Of a DNA stretch of 64,000 nt, positions 35,836 to 49,449 are shown piece after piece. The notes beneath the pieces are model-generated. The model had not been told where the DNA came from. It saw only the letters and a list, made by a program, of their open reading frames with translations, and made no database searches. The DNA comes from Ophiosphaerella korrae (lineage: Eukaryota > Ascomycota > Dothideomycetes > Pleosporales > Phaeosphaeriaceae): the NCBI GenBank assembly GCA_028456385.1, contig JALNQF010000115.1:80011-144010 (forward strand), in the 5' to 3' direction. The position numbers and the translations under genes were made by a program. How positions within the stretch are numbered: the first letter of the stretch is position 1; each line of letters opens with the position of its first letter.

Positions 35836-36820
35836 TTATGAGCCCAGCGCTTTAAGAACGCAGTTGTAGTCCCACCCTGCCCGGTTGAATGCTGGAGAAT
35901 CTCGAGCTTAGTAATTACGTTTTACCTAATGTTAGGAGGTAGCTGGAAGGCAATAGTACTTGCCGTAGGCCACAGGAGATAGTGAAGGGATGACAGATAG
36001 TATTCAATAGTACCACTAGTATCTAAGGGAGAATAATACTTCCTTTATTCTCTTCGCAAGTATCAAGCCTTTTATACGCCTGTGTAGCGCATCAGCCCCG
36101 CTTTGGATTACAACTATACAATGTCATAATCTTTGGTGTATCAGCCCCGCCCCCTTAACTTGTACTAGAGTTTACGAGAGTCTTAAGTGTTTAGAGAACC
36201 TTCGTTATTAAGCCTCCCCCTCTAGCTAGTGTCCTCGCTAGCCTTTTAAAGTGCGACCTTAATAAAAACCCTAAACTTTTAGGAAAAAAAGGGGAAAAGA
36301 GTGTTCGCGTACCTTACGAGCTAAACCTACGCGTTAGGCGTATTATTATTATTATACTTGTGTATAACATTCTATTTATATTTTAATAATAAGTAAAAGA
36401 TTATTACTAATATAATTACATTTACTCTTAAGAAACCTTGTATAAAAAATATTTTTCTTTTATAATTATTTTACTTATCTTTTTATTAACTATAGAGTAT
36501 ACTTAATATATATATATAGTATACGTTTAGTAATTATTACTATAGTTTACTATCCTTACCTAAAGTTTATTAAGAGAAGTAATATTTATTAAGCCTAGCC
36601 TTTTAAGTAGAGTATAGATACTAAGCGCGCTAACTATAATACTTTATATACTACTTACTTACGCTATACTTAAAGTATTATTAACTAGAAGGAAGTATAT
36701 AATAAGCTAGAAGAACGTCGCTACTAGTATTGTTCTTTTAGTAATTATAGTAGCTATACTTTAGTAACTATAATATATACTCTATATATATACTTTAACT
36801 AATATAAACAAGTAACTTTT
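35836..36820. repeat. Transition into the AT-rich block; left flank of element A
   Basis: Base composition changes near 36300 from ordinary to TpA-rich. Two copies of ATCAGCCCCGC (about 36088 and 36150) stand 60 bp apart. From about 36350 the sequence is probably the left piece of the older gypsy element D that element A interrupts. The five bases before A, CTTTT (36816-36820), are its target-site duplication. Confidence 0.45.
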
Positions 36821-37263
36821 TGTTACAGCTATAACAATAGAAAGCTAATTCGAGCTAGTTAGCCCTACTATAGATGACGAAAATACGTATAATCTATAGG
36901 GCAACAAACTTAACTAGGAAACTAACTACAATAGAGACACGTAACAAATTCGCAATTTGCGATCTTAGCAAACACAAAGTACGAAGCTAGACACGTAATA
37001 AATTCCTAATTTGCGATCTTAGTAAACACAAAGCGCAAAGCTAGCTAAGAGGTGTAGGTATATAGTTAGTAACAATATCTATTATTAGGATAGTATTAGC
37101 AATTCAATTATTAACTACGAGCGACAATACTAAGACAGTTGCAAAACATCTTCTATTGTTCCTAGCCTATTGTAGATTACTACACGAGCTTTTGTTATTA
37201 ACTTACAATCTACTAATACCCTAATTAGGTATTAGGAAGTTAACCCTAGTAACACCTATAACA
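36821..37263 (+). repeat. Element A 5' LTR (443 bp)
   Basis: Starts TGTTACAGCT and ends CCTATAACA; preceded by target duplication CTTTT. Confidence 0.88.
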
Positions 37264-40200
37264 CCTTGCTAATTTAGTTATTGCGAGAAGTAAAGCGTAA
37301 GTAGCGCACGGTCTAGCTAACATAATAGTAGAAAGATTAACTAGTAAAGTACTTAGGAGTAGTTATAAGTTAGATAGTACCGTATAGGAAATAATTAAAG
37401 AACGTATTAACAAACTAATAGACAAGAAAGAAGATATAAAAATAGTAATTAAAGTATTAGAAACGTAGAATAAAGAACTATAAGACTACTTAAAGTAGAA
37501 TAAAGTACAAATTAAAGCTATTATTAAAGGATAAAACTAGATAGAAATAATTATACAACAACTAGAAATAAGTACGACAAAGAAACTACCTAAGATACCT
37601 ATCCTTAAGAAGTTTGATAGAACAAGAGAAAAACTAAAACCCTTTATAGTATTAGTATAACTCTAAATAGATATATAAGTACTATACTTTAATATAGAAG
37701 AAAAGAAGGTAATATATATTAGACTACACCTCGAAGAAGATACAATAAGATAGTACAAACCTTACTAGATAGACTATACAACACACTCTCTAATAACCTA
37801 GAAAGACAAAACTAGAGCTATTTTTAGAAGTTACGAGTACTTTACTAAACAAATAAGAGTAGTATTTAGGGATACAGATATTACCTAACAAGTAGAAGAA
37901 AAACTCGAGAGGCTTACGCAGAGCAAGAGCGTTCTAGAATATATATTATAGTTTAAACAACTAGCTTAAAACACGGAATAGAACGAAGCATCCTTAATAT
38001 TACGATTTAAACAAGGATTGAATACAAAAATTCGATATAAAATAATCTATATAGAAAAACTAAGGATATTAGAAACCCTAAAACAATAGGTAATACAAAT
38101 TAACAATAATCTTCGAGAATAGAAGAAGAACACATATAGGAACTAATAGAGAAACTAAGACAGTAGAGATCCTATAATCCTTAACGCTAACAAAGATAAG
38201 AAAAAGAAGAAGAATAAAGACTTTACGTGCTTTAACTATAGTAAGAAAGGCTACTACGTAAAAAACTACTAATTACAAAAGAAGAAAGATATAGTATACT
38301 ATAAATATAGGAAACTAAGATACTTTGCAAAAGACTATAGAAGTAAAGAACTAAAGAAAGAGATATAGTTAAAGACAACTAAAAAGAAGAAAGAAGTACT
38401 ACAAGTATAGGCTAAACCTTAAGAAAAAGTAGCTAGGAGTAAAGAAATACAATACGTAATACTCTATTAGACCTTTTATTACAAAGATAACTACTACATA
38501 TATCTTTTTAGTAAATAAAGAGTAGGATATTTCCTATAACAAAGAAATAGAGTAGTAGCAATAAAAGAAAGAACAAAAGCGTAGCTAAAAGAAATAGTAT
38601 ACGTAATAGATCTACTAATAGAAGACTTAGATAGAAAGGAACCCTAGATTCTATTAATCTAGGCTAAAGGACTAGCACTAGATATAGAGACTACTACAGC
38701 TTCCTCTAGGGGACTACAAGAAAGCAAGAAACAAGTTAGTATAAGAGGTATAGAGTATACCTAGCTAGATATATATAGCTACAATAGCTATACAATAATA
38801 AATATAGAGGAATAAAATAGAAAATAGAAGTTTATTTAGAAATACTTACTAGTTATAAGTATAGAGGAAGTGTACAAAGACTAGAAAGAACGCAATCCTA
38901 AAGAAATAAAGTTTACACTATTTTAAGAATAGATAAAGTAATATACAACTATAGTAGGAAAAATACCTATACAAAGAGAGTAGTAGTACCTTGTAAAAAA
39001 AACGCAATAGATTAATAAAGCCTACACACTAAGAGTACTAGTAGTATACTATATCCTAACTATAGAAATACCTAGTAGAGATAAATACTAGGAAGGGGAT
39101 AACAAAATAATAGATCTAAAACATCTAGTACAATTTAAAGTATTATAGATATTATACCTAGATAAGAATTATATTATATATAGAAACCCTAAAGCAAATA
39201 ACAGCGTATAGCTTATAAGAAGAAAAGGCTACAACTATATAAAAGTAATTCTAGTAAAAGATATCTAAGGATAAGAAATAATAGTAGAAGAAGGTTACGT
39301 AGTAGTAAAGCCTAGACTAAAACTACTAAAGAAATGCGTCTAAAGAAGACTATAGTATAAATACATATACAATAAATATCTAAAACACGAAGAATACAAA
39401 CTTAAAGTAGAGCTATAGCCCTAGAAAGATAGATAATTTACAAAATAGCCTAAGTAAAAATAGCTAAAAAGTATAAAAGGCTTATATATTATAAAAATAG
39501 GTACATACTAAGAGAAGAAAGTATAAGTAATAATTAATAGTAGAGCTACAAGAAACTTTATATTAAAGAAGTTTGTAGAAATATAAGGAATACGTTATAT
39601 AATAAAGAAATACCCTCGACAACTAAGTATAATTAAAGGAAAACTATTCTAGGAACCTATTAGGTTTAAAATAGTTCCCTCTACGCTTAAACTAAAAGAA
39701 ATAAAGATTAAAAATATAGTTATAGATATAATAACAATTAATAATAAATAAGAAATTATACTAAGAATACTATAGTTATAGATAACTAACCTATACATTA
39801 ATTAGAGAATAGAAAGAATTAGCTACTATAAAATAGAAAAACTAAGAGCTAATATAAGTACTTACAAAAGAGAATTCCCTAAAGAATACAAGAAATAGGA
39901 ATAATAGCTTATAGAACCTAAAGACTACCTTCTAGAATATTAGCCTTAGGACTTAGTAATAGAAATAGAAGAAGGAAAAAATATAAGATAGAGCTTAGTC
40001 TATTAAAAAACAGAAGAAGAGTCTAAAATTAAATAAATATTTATATAGAATATAATAAAAAAGGGACAGATATAAGAATCTAAATTATTAATAGTATATA
40101 GACTTATATTTATAGATAAAAAAGAGATAGATAACAAGAGACTCTACGTAGACTTTAGAAAAACAAACGTAGTTATAAACAAGAACTAATATCCCTTACT

Positions 40201-42888
40201 ACAAATAGATAAAATACAAGATAGATTATAAAAGGTAAAAATCTTTATAAAGCTAGATATCTAGAACGCCTACTACTAGATTAGAATTAAGAAAAGTAAT
40301 AAATAGAAAATAGTATTTAGAACACAATAAGGACTATATAAATATTTAGTTATACTATTTAGCTAAACAAATACACTAGCTACATTTTAAGAAAGAATTA
40401 ATATAGTACTAAGAGAGTACTTAGACATATTTATATTTATATACCTAGACAACATCCTTATATTCTTAGAAATAGAGGAAGAATATATATAATATATACA
40501 CAAGGTACTAGAAAAACTAGTAAAAAATAAATTATTTCTTAAAATAAGAAAATACAAGTTCTATATAAGAGAAATAGATTTCCTTAGATTTATTATAGAA
40601 CTAGGAAGAATTAAGATTAATCTAGGAAAGATTAAGTTAATTAACAAATAGCTAATACTAAAGAACCTAAAAGAAGTACAATAATTTTATAGACTAGTAA
40701 ACTTTTATAGAAAGTTAATAATAGGATAGTCTAAAGATATAGAACTAATAACAAAACTTATAAAGAAAGATACGCTATTTAAATAGATAAAAGAATACGA
40801 CAAAGTATTTAATAAGATTAAAAGAAAGTTTATAGAAAACCTAGTTATTAGAATATATAACCTAGAACTACTAGTAATAGTAAAAACAGACGTATCTAAT
40901 TTAGTTTATAGAATAGCACTAATACAAGAAGACCTAAGGACTAAACAAGAATACTTAGTTAAATACTTCTCTAAGAAAATAAAGCTAGTAGAGCTTAATT
41001 ACCTAATCTACAATAAAGAAATACTAGTAATCTACAAAGTATTTAAATAATAGAGAATATATCTACAAGGAGTAAAATACTAAACAAAAGTCTACATAGA
41101 CTATAAGAATCTTATAGGATTTATACTAAATAAAAAACTATTATAATAATATACAAGATAGTAGGAATTTCTATTAATATTTAACTTAGAAATTATATAT
41201 ACAAAAGAGAAAGATAACTAATTTATAGACGCCCTTAGTAGAAGACTAGACTTACAAGAAGAAGTAAGCACTACTAGTATAGTTCTAGTAAAGAACAAGG
41301 AAGGATACTTAGTCCTAAATATACCTAAAATAGCCGCAATACTTAAAAGAACAAGTAGCGAGCTAGAAGAATAAATTTAGAAGATAACGCAAAAAGTATC
41401 TAAAGAAATAAAGAAACTAGAAATCTAAGAAGGACTTATATAAGCCTATAGAAGAATATATATTCTAAAGAAGATCTAAAGAGAATTTATATAACAATTC
41501 TATAAATTACTAGTATATAGTTATTAAGGTATTAACAAAATATTAGATAAACTACTATAAGACTACTATATACTAAGAGTAAGATAACTAGTAATAGAAG
41601 TACTACAAGACTACATAGAATACTAAAGAAATAAGTATAATAGATACGCACTATATAGAACGCTATAACTAGTAGAAGTACTAGAATAACTATAAAGAGT
41701 TATTATAATAGACTTTATTACAAAGTTACTTAAGTTAAAAAACCTAATATTAAGAGTTAAGTACAATAGAATTCTAATAATAGTAGATAAACTTATAAAG
41801 TACTTATACTTTAGACTATATAAAGAGAAAAGTAGGATAGAAGTTACTATACACTAGGTTCTAGGAACTATAATTAGTTAATATAGACTACTAGACAAGA
41901 TTATAATAGATAGAGATATAAGATTTATATTAAAAATATAGAGAACGATAATAGCACAATTAGGAATTAAATATACAATATCTACTACATATTATCTATA
42001 GATAGATAGATAGTTAGAATAAATAAATTAGATAGTAGAACAATACTTAAGATACTACCTTAACTACAATTAGAATAACTAGGTATAGTTACTACCTATA
42101 GTATAGTTAGCATATAACAGCGCAAAGAATATAGTAATAAGAGTATTACTCTTTTTTATAAACTATAGATTTAACCCTAATATATACTAGATACTAAAAG
42201 ACTAGATATCTTAGTCTCTAAAAGGAGAAAACTTTACTAATAGACTAAAAAATATATATAATTAACTAAGATAGGACGTAGAATTCCTATATAATTAAAT
42301 AGCTAAGTACTATAATAAGAAGTATAAAAAGGGACCCTAATTTAGAGAAGGAGAAAAAGTATAGTTAATATAGAAAAATATTAAAAGTAAACAACTAAGT
42401 CTAAAACTAAACTACGTTAAGATAAGACTATATAAAGTTAAGAAAGAAGTTACGCTAGTTATATTTAAACTAAAGTTACTAAACAAGATAAAGATACACC
42501 TAATATTCTACGTAGTACTACTAGAATAAGTACTATAAAACGCAGAACTACTAGTATATAAAGTAGATATGTATAGAGAATAAGAAAAATAAGAAGTTAA
42601 GAAAATCCTAGTATATTATTTCTATAATAGTAGAAACTATTACTTAGTAAAATAGATAGGTTTAGATAAGAAAAGATAACTATAGGAAGATATATAGAAA
42701 CTAGAAGATAACCTTAACTACTTTAAGAAACTAGAGGAGTTCTAAAATTAAAACCCTCTAGAACGCCTTATAGTAAACTAAGAAAATTAGTACTACTAAC
42801 AACAAATAGAGAGACGTTAGGAACGTCTAATATAATAGGAGCTAGAGTAGCCTCTACAGCGTCTTTAAGGTCTATCTTAGCCTCTAAG

Positions 42889-43318
42889 TATAATAGGCCT
42901 CTTATTATTAACTACAAGAGCCTATCTTAGGAGAGGTTAGTAGATCGTAAAGTAATAACAAAGGCTCGTAGAAGATCTATAATAACTAAGAATAATAGAA
43001 GATGTTTTGTAACTATCTTGTATTAGCGTTCTATAGTTAAAAGATTAAATTACTAATACTATCCTAATAATACGCATTGCTATTAACTATATACTTGATA
43101 TAATCTATAATCTATAGTTACTAAGACTAGTAGATTGTAGATTATACTAATCTATAATCTATTAATACTAAGAGTTTATAGATTATAGATTACCCTAGGT
43201 ATCCTAATTATGTGTAGTCTCCTAATCAAGATTGTTACCTTACTTGTCTTATACTTTGTTAGCACCTAAGTTAGAATTAATTAGTTCTATCTTGATTTCT
43301 TCTATTACGCCTATAACA
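42889..43318 (-). repeat. Element B 3' LTR (430 bp)
   Basis: On the plus strand it begins TATAATAGG (from TGTAATAGG) and ends CCTATAACA. It contains tandem copies of TCTATAATCTATTA/G-type AT repeats in the middle. Confidence 0.85.
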
Positions 43319-46300
43319 CTATCTCCCCTTCTAGGTAGGTCCTCGTTTATTTATCCTAGGGCTAGAGTTATTAATCTAGTTTCTTCGTTAATATAGAGTT
43401 CTTTATCCTCTCTTATACCTATTTTATCTATACGTTGTTACTATCTTCTTACTAATTGCGTGTTACGCAATAGTATTAAAATATTTCCTTGTTCTTGTTG
43501 TACTTCTCTTAAATTAAACCCTAAGTCTCTTCCTTATATTATTTCTATAAATAATAGTAGGGCTTATAAGGTGTATATTTATACAAACATATATAGTTCT
43601 TATAATATATCTAGTGTTTCTTTTTCTAAGTGTACGTTTATTATACTTATTCTTACGTCTAGGCTTAATAATAATAGGGAAAGCTATTAACTAGACTTAA
43701 GAGAAATTACTATCTTAAATCGCAGAGGCTAAAGCTAAGCGTAAGCGTATCTAGGAGCTTGCGTAGAGTAAGCTAGTAAAAAATTAAGCTTGTCTCTCTT
43801 GTCTTTATAAGATAAAAGCCTTAAATAATAAGAAATTAGCTAAATAGTTAGTAGCTCTAGAAGCTAAGCTAGATTTAGATAAGGCGTTTGTTATAGTAGA
43901 TTATGTATTAGACGTTCCTATTATCTCTCTATCTATTGTTAGTAATGTTAGTTCTCTTAGTTCGCTGCTAGGCGTTCTAAAGGGTTTTAATTTTAGAACT
44001 CTTCTAGTTTCTTAAAGTAATTAAGGTTATCTTCTAGTTCCTATATTTTTTCCTATAGTTGTCCTTTTTTGTCTATACCTATCTATTCTACTAAGTAGTA
44101 GTTTCTTCTATTGCAGAACAAGTACTATAGGATTTCTTTAACTTCTTATTACTCTTATTCTCTATACGTGTCTACTTTATATACTAGTAGTTCTACGTCT
44201 TGTAGTACTTGTTCTAGTAAGGCTACGTAGAATATTAGGTGTATCTTTATCTTGTTTAGTAGCTTTAGCTTAAATATAACTAGTATAACTTCTTTCTTAA
44301 CTTTGTATAGTCCTATCCTAACGTAGTCTAATTTTAAACTTAGTTGTTTGCTTTTAATATTCTTTCGTACTAACTATACTTTTTCTCTCTCTCTAAATTA
44401 AGGTCCCTTTTTATACTTTTTATTATAGTACCTAGCTATGCGATTATATAAGAATTCTGTATCTTGTCTTAACTAATCGTGTATATCTTTAAGTCTGTTA
44501 GCGAAGTTTTCTCCTCTTAAGAACTAAGATGTCTAGTTTCTCTTTCTTTATAAGTCTTGTTATTAGTTCTATATCTTTAGACTATCTTATTATTAACTTT
44601 CTATAAAAGTTTACTAGTCTATAGAACTATTATACCTCTTTTAGGTTCCTTAGTGTTAGCTATTCGTTAATTAATCTAATCTTTTCTAAGTTAATCTTGA
44701 TTTTTCCTAGTTTAATAATAAATCTAAGGAAATCTATTTCTTTCGTGTAGAATTTACATTTTCTTATCTTAAAGAATAGTTTGTTTTCTACTAGTTTCTC
44801 TAGTACCTTGTATACGTATTGTACGTGTTCTTCTTCTATTTCTAAGAATATAAGGATATCGTCTAAGTATACAAATATAAATACATCTAAGTACTCTCTT
44901 AGTACTATATTAATTCTTTCTTAGAATACTACTAGTGCGTTTGTTAAACTAAACAGTATAACTAAATATTTATATAGTCTATACTACGTTCTAAACGCTA
45001 TCTTCTATTTATTGCCTTTTTTAATTCTAATCTAGTAGTAGGCGTTCTAGATATCTAGCTTCGTAAAGATCTTTGCTCTTCGTAGTCTATCTTGTATCCT
45101 ATCTATTTGTAGTAGTAGGTATTAGTTCTTATTTATAATTGCGTTAGTTTTTCTAAAATCTACGTAGAGTCTTTTGTCGCTAGTTCCTTTTTATCTACAA
45201 ATATAAGTCTATGTGCTACTAAAGACTTAGATTCCTTTATTTATCTTTTTTCTATTGCTTTTTAGATAAATACTTATTTAATTTTAGATTCTTCTTCTAT
45301 TTTTTAATAGACTAGGCTCTATCTTACGTCTTTATCTTCTTTTAGGTCTATCGCTAAATCCTATAGTTAATGTTCTAGAAGGTAATCTTTTAGCTCTATA
45401 AGCTATTCTTCCTACTTCTTGTATTCTTCTAGGAATTTTCCTTTGTAGGTGTTTATGTTAGCTTTTAACGTGTCTATTCTATAGTAGTTAATTTTTCCTA
45501 TTCTCTAATTAATGTATAAGTTAGTTATTTATAACTATAGCATTCCTAATATTATATCTTGCTCGTTATTAATTGTTGTTATATCTATAACTATATTCTT
45601 AATTATTATTCCTTCTAGTTCTAATATAGAGGGAACTATTTTAAACCTAATAGGTTCTTAGAATAGTTTTCCTTTAATTATACTTAGTTGTCGAGAGTAT
45701 TTCTTTGTTGTGTATTTTATTCTCTATATTTCTACAAACTTCCTTAATATAAAGTTTTTTGTAGCTCTACTATTAATTATTAATTGTACTTTCTTTCTTT
45801 AGTATATACTTATTTTTGTAATGTGTAGGCCTCTTATACCTTTTAGTTATTCTTACTTAGGTATTTTTGCAAATTATCTATTTTTCTAAGGCTATAGCCC
45901 TACTTAGAGTTTATATTCTTTGTGTTTTAGATATTTATTATTTGTATATTTGTACTATAGTCCTCTATAGACGCATTTCTTAGATAGTTTTAGGCCTAGT
46001 CTTACTACTACGTATCTATCTTCTAGGATTATTTCTTATCCTTAGATATCTTCTACTATAATTACTCTCGTGTAATTATAGCCTCTTCTTTATATAGGCT
46101 ATACGTTATTATTTACTTTAGGGTTCCTATATATAATATAATTCTTGTCTTCGTATAATATCTATAATACTTTAAAGTGTACTAAGTGTTTTAAATCTGT
46201 TATTTTATTATCTCCTTTTTAGTACTTGTCTTTTCTAGGTGTATTTATTGTTAGGATATAGTACACTACTAGTATTCTTAGTATATAGGCTTTATTAATC

Positions 46301-48061
46301 TATTATATTTTCCTTGTAAAGTATTACTACTCTCTTTATATAGGTATTCTTCCTACTATAACTATATATTACTTTATCTATTCTTAAAATAGTATAAACT
46401 TTATTTTTTTAGGATTATATTCTTTCTAGTCTTTATACGCTTCCTTTATACTTATAACTATTAAGTATGTTTAAATAAACCTCTATTCTTTGTTTCGTTC
46501 CTCTATATCTATTATTGTGTAGCTATTATAGCTATATATATCTAGCTAGGTATACTCTATACCTCTTATACTTACTTATTTCTCGCTTTCTTGTAGTTCT
46601 TTAGAGGAAGCTGTAGTAGTCTCTTTATCTAGTGCTAATCCTTTAGCCTAGATCGATAATACTAAGGGCTCTTCTTTTTCTAAGTCTTCTATTAGTAGGT
46701 CTATTACGTGTACTATTTTTTCTAGCTACACTTTTATTCTCTCCTTTATTATAGCTACTCTATACTTTTATTTCTATAGGAACTATACTACTCCCTATTT
46801 ACTAGAAAGATATATATAGTAGTTGTTATTATAATAAAAGGTCTAGTAGAGTATTACGTGTTATACTTCTTTACTCCTAGCTACTTTCTCCTAAGGTTTA
46901 GCCTGTGCTTATAGTGCTTCCTTCTTTTTCTTAGTTATTTTTAACTAAGTTTCTTTATCTTTCTTCTAGTCCTTACTTCTATAATCTTTTACAAAGTGTC
47001 TTAGTTTCCTATATTTATAATATACTATATCTTTTTTTAACTTTAATTAATAGTTTTTTGCGTAATAGCCTAGTTTGCTATAGTTAAAGTACGTAAAGTC
47101 TTTGTTCTTTTTTCTCTTCTTATCCTTGTTTGCGTTAAAGACTATAGGGTCTCCCTTATTATAATTCTAGGTATAACCTCTATATTTGTTCTTTTTCTAT
47201 TCTCAAAGATTATCGTCGATTTAGATTACCTATTATTTTAGGGCTTCTAGTGTTTATAGTTTCTCTATATAGATTATTTTGTATTAAATCTTAGAGTTTA
47301 GTCCTTGTTTAAATCGTAACATTAGGGCTAATTCGTTCTATTCTGTATTTTGTAATAGTTGTTTAAACTATAATATATATTCTAGAATACTCTTGCTTTA
47401 TATAAGTCTTTTAAGTCTTTCTTTAGCTTATTAGGTAATATTTATATCCCTAAATACTACTCTTATTTGTTTAGTAAAGTATTTGTAACTTCTAAAGATA
47501 GCTCTAGTCTTGTCCTTCTAGGTTATTAGAGAGTGTATCGTGTAGTTAGTCTAGTAAGGTTTATACTATCTTATTACGTCTTCTTCGAGATGTAGTCTAA
47601 TATATATTACTTTCTTTTCTTCTATATTAAAGTGTAGTACTTATACATCTATTTAAAGTTGTACTAATATAATAAAAGGTCTTAGTTTTTCTCTTATTCT
47701 ATTAAACTTCTTAAGGACAGGTATCTTTAGTAGTTTCTTTGTCGCACTTATCTCCAATCTCTAGGTAATTAGTTCTATTTAGTTCTAACCCTTAATAATT
47801 GCCTTTATCTATACTTTGTTTTACTTCGCGTAATCTTAAAGCTCCTTATTCTACGTTTCTAAGGTATTAATTACTATCTTTATGTCTTCTTTATCTAAGA
47901 TTAAATTATTAATTTAGTCCTTAATTGTTTCCTATATAGTACTATTAGACTCGTAACTACTCCTAGGGACTTTACTTATTTTAGTTAAACTTTCTACTAT
48001 CGTGTTAGCTAGACTGTGCGCTACTTACGCTTCGCTTCTTGTAATAACTAAATTAGTAAGG

Positions 48062-48491
48062 TATAATAGGCCTCCTATCGTTAACTATAGGAGCCTATCT
48101 TAGGAGAGGTTAGTAGATCGCGAGGTAATAACAAAGGCTCGTAGAGGATCTATAATAACTAAGAATAATAGAAGATATTTTGTAACTATCTTGTATTAGC
48201 GTTCTATAGTCAAAGGATTAAATTGCTAATACTATCCTAATAATACGTATTACTATTAACTATATACTTAATATAAACTATAATCTATAGTTACTAAGAC
48301 TAGTAGATTATAGATTATACTAATCTATAATCTATTAATACTAAGAGTCTATAGATTATAGATTACCCTAGGTGTCTTAATTATATATAGTCTCCTAATT
48401 AAGATCGTTACCCTGCTCGTCCTATACTTTGTTAGCACCTAAGTTAGGACTAATTAGTTCTATCTCGATTTCTTCTATTACGCTTATAACA
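48062..48491 (-). repeat. Element B 5' LTR (430 bp)
   Basis: Same length and layout as 42889-43318, differing by scattered transitions; followed on the right by target duplication CTAAG. Confidence 0.85.
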
Positions 48492-49006
48492 CTAAGGCAC
48501 AAGACTATTTAGATAATTTAGCATTATTATAAGCCTTTATCTTATAAAGACACTTAATATAAGAATAAAGATCTACTAGCTTATAAAGAGTTAGCTTATA
48601 CTTAGCCTTAGTAGCTATAAGCTATAACAATAGTATCTCTTAAGCCTAGTTAATAGCTCGCCCTATACAATTTAGTAAGAAGAGACTATATAGATATTAA
48701 ATACTTATACTCTATAAGAGAAATACCTAAAGGAGTGCACTTATATTAGATATTAGCAAGGATATATTTGTTACAATACTTACTATCCTTTAAAGAAACT
48801 AGACAAGTAAGCTTTAGACGAGCATAACAAGTACAAGGAAATATTTTAACCCTATTATAAGCGACGCAGGCAACAAGAAGAAGTTTATTACAATTAGAAT
48901 AAGAAGATATAGAGAACAATAAGGAATTAGAAATAAATAAAGAAACTAGACTAATAACCTTAGGCCTAGGGCAGAGAAATAAAAACCTACCTAAAGAGAG
49001 GAATAG

Positions 49007-49449
49007 TATTATAGCTATAACAATAGAAGGCTAATTTAAGCTAGTTAGCCCTACTATAAATAATAAAAACACGTATAATCTATAAGGCAACAAACTTAAC
49101 TAGAAAACTAACTACAATAGAGACATATAATAAATTCGCGATTTGCGATCTTAGTAAATACAAAGTATAAAGCTAGACACGTAACAAATTTGTAATTCGC
49201 GATCTTAGTAAATACAAAGCGTAAAGCTAGCTAAGAGGTGTAGGTATATAGTTAGTAACAATATCTATTATTAGGATAGTATTAGCAATTTAATTATTAA
49301 CTACAAGCGATAATACTAAGACAGTTACAAAACATCTTCTATTATTCCTAGCCTATTATAGATTACTACACGAGCTTTTGTTATTAACTTACAATCTACT
49401 AATACCCTAATTAGGTATTAGGAAGTTAACCCTAGTAACACCTACAATA
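49007..49449 (+). repeat. Element A 3' LTR (443 bp)
   Basis: Starts TATTATAGCT, the RIP form of TGTTACAGCT, and ends CCTACAATA; followed by target duplication CTTTT. Confidence 0.88.

Larger units (their letters stand above)
42889..48491 (-). mobile_element. Ty3/gypsy retrotransposon B, same family, nested in A in opposite orientation
   Basis: A 5603-bp element with two 430-bp LTRs (42889-43318 and 48062-48491), flanked by the duplication CTAAG (42884-42888 and 48492-48496). It reads on the minus strand: the reverse transcriptase signature YLDDIL is the complement of 44852-44869, the chromodomain lies near 44050-44110, and gag lies towards 48000. A purine tract AGAAGGGGAGATAG (minus strand, just right of 43318) precedes its 3' LTR. 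It is full length but riddled with stops of RIP type. Its LTRs are 13 bp shorter than those of A. Confidence 0.9.
36821..49449 (+). mobile_element. Ty3/gypsy retrotransposon A, RIP-mutated, split by element B
   Basis: Two 443-bp LTRs (36821-37263, 49007-49449) are bordered by the 5-bp duplication CTTTT (36816-36820, 49450-49454). Ignoring stops, the plus strand shows the gypsy order: gag, a CCHC knuckle (CFNYSKKGYYVKNY, about 38227-38268), protease core NSGATRNFI (about 39536), reverse transcriptase with YLDNIL (40442-40459), RNase H, integrase (about 41500-42200) and a chromodomain (YLVKWIGLDKK..LWEDI, about 42635-42695). YLDN for YLDD and NSGA for DSGA are G-to-A changes expected from RIP. 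A purine tract AAAGAGAGGAATAG precedes the 3' LTR. Element B is inserted at 42888; host sequence resumes at 48497, and joining the two sides matches element C without a gap. Not functional. Confidence 0.9.

Noticed and set aside
43460..43690. 76-aa ORF in the gypsy block
   Set aside because: It lies in the antisense of RIP-mutated element B and has no coding features.
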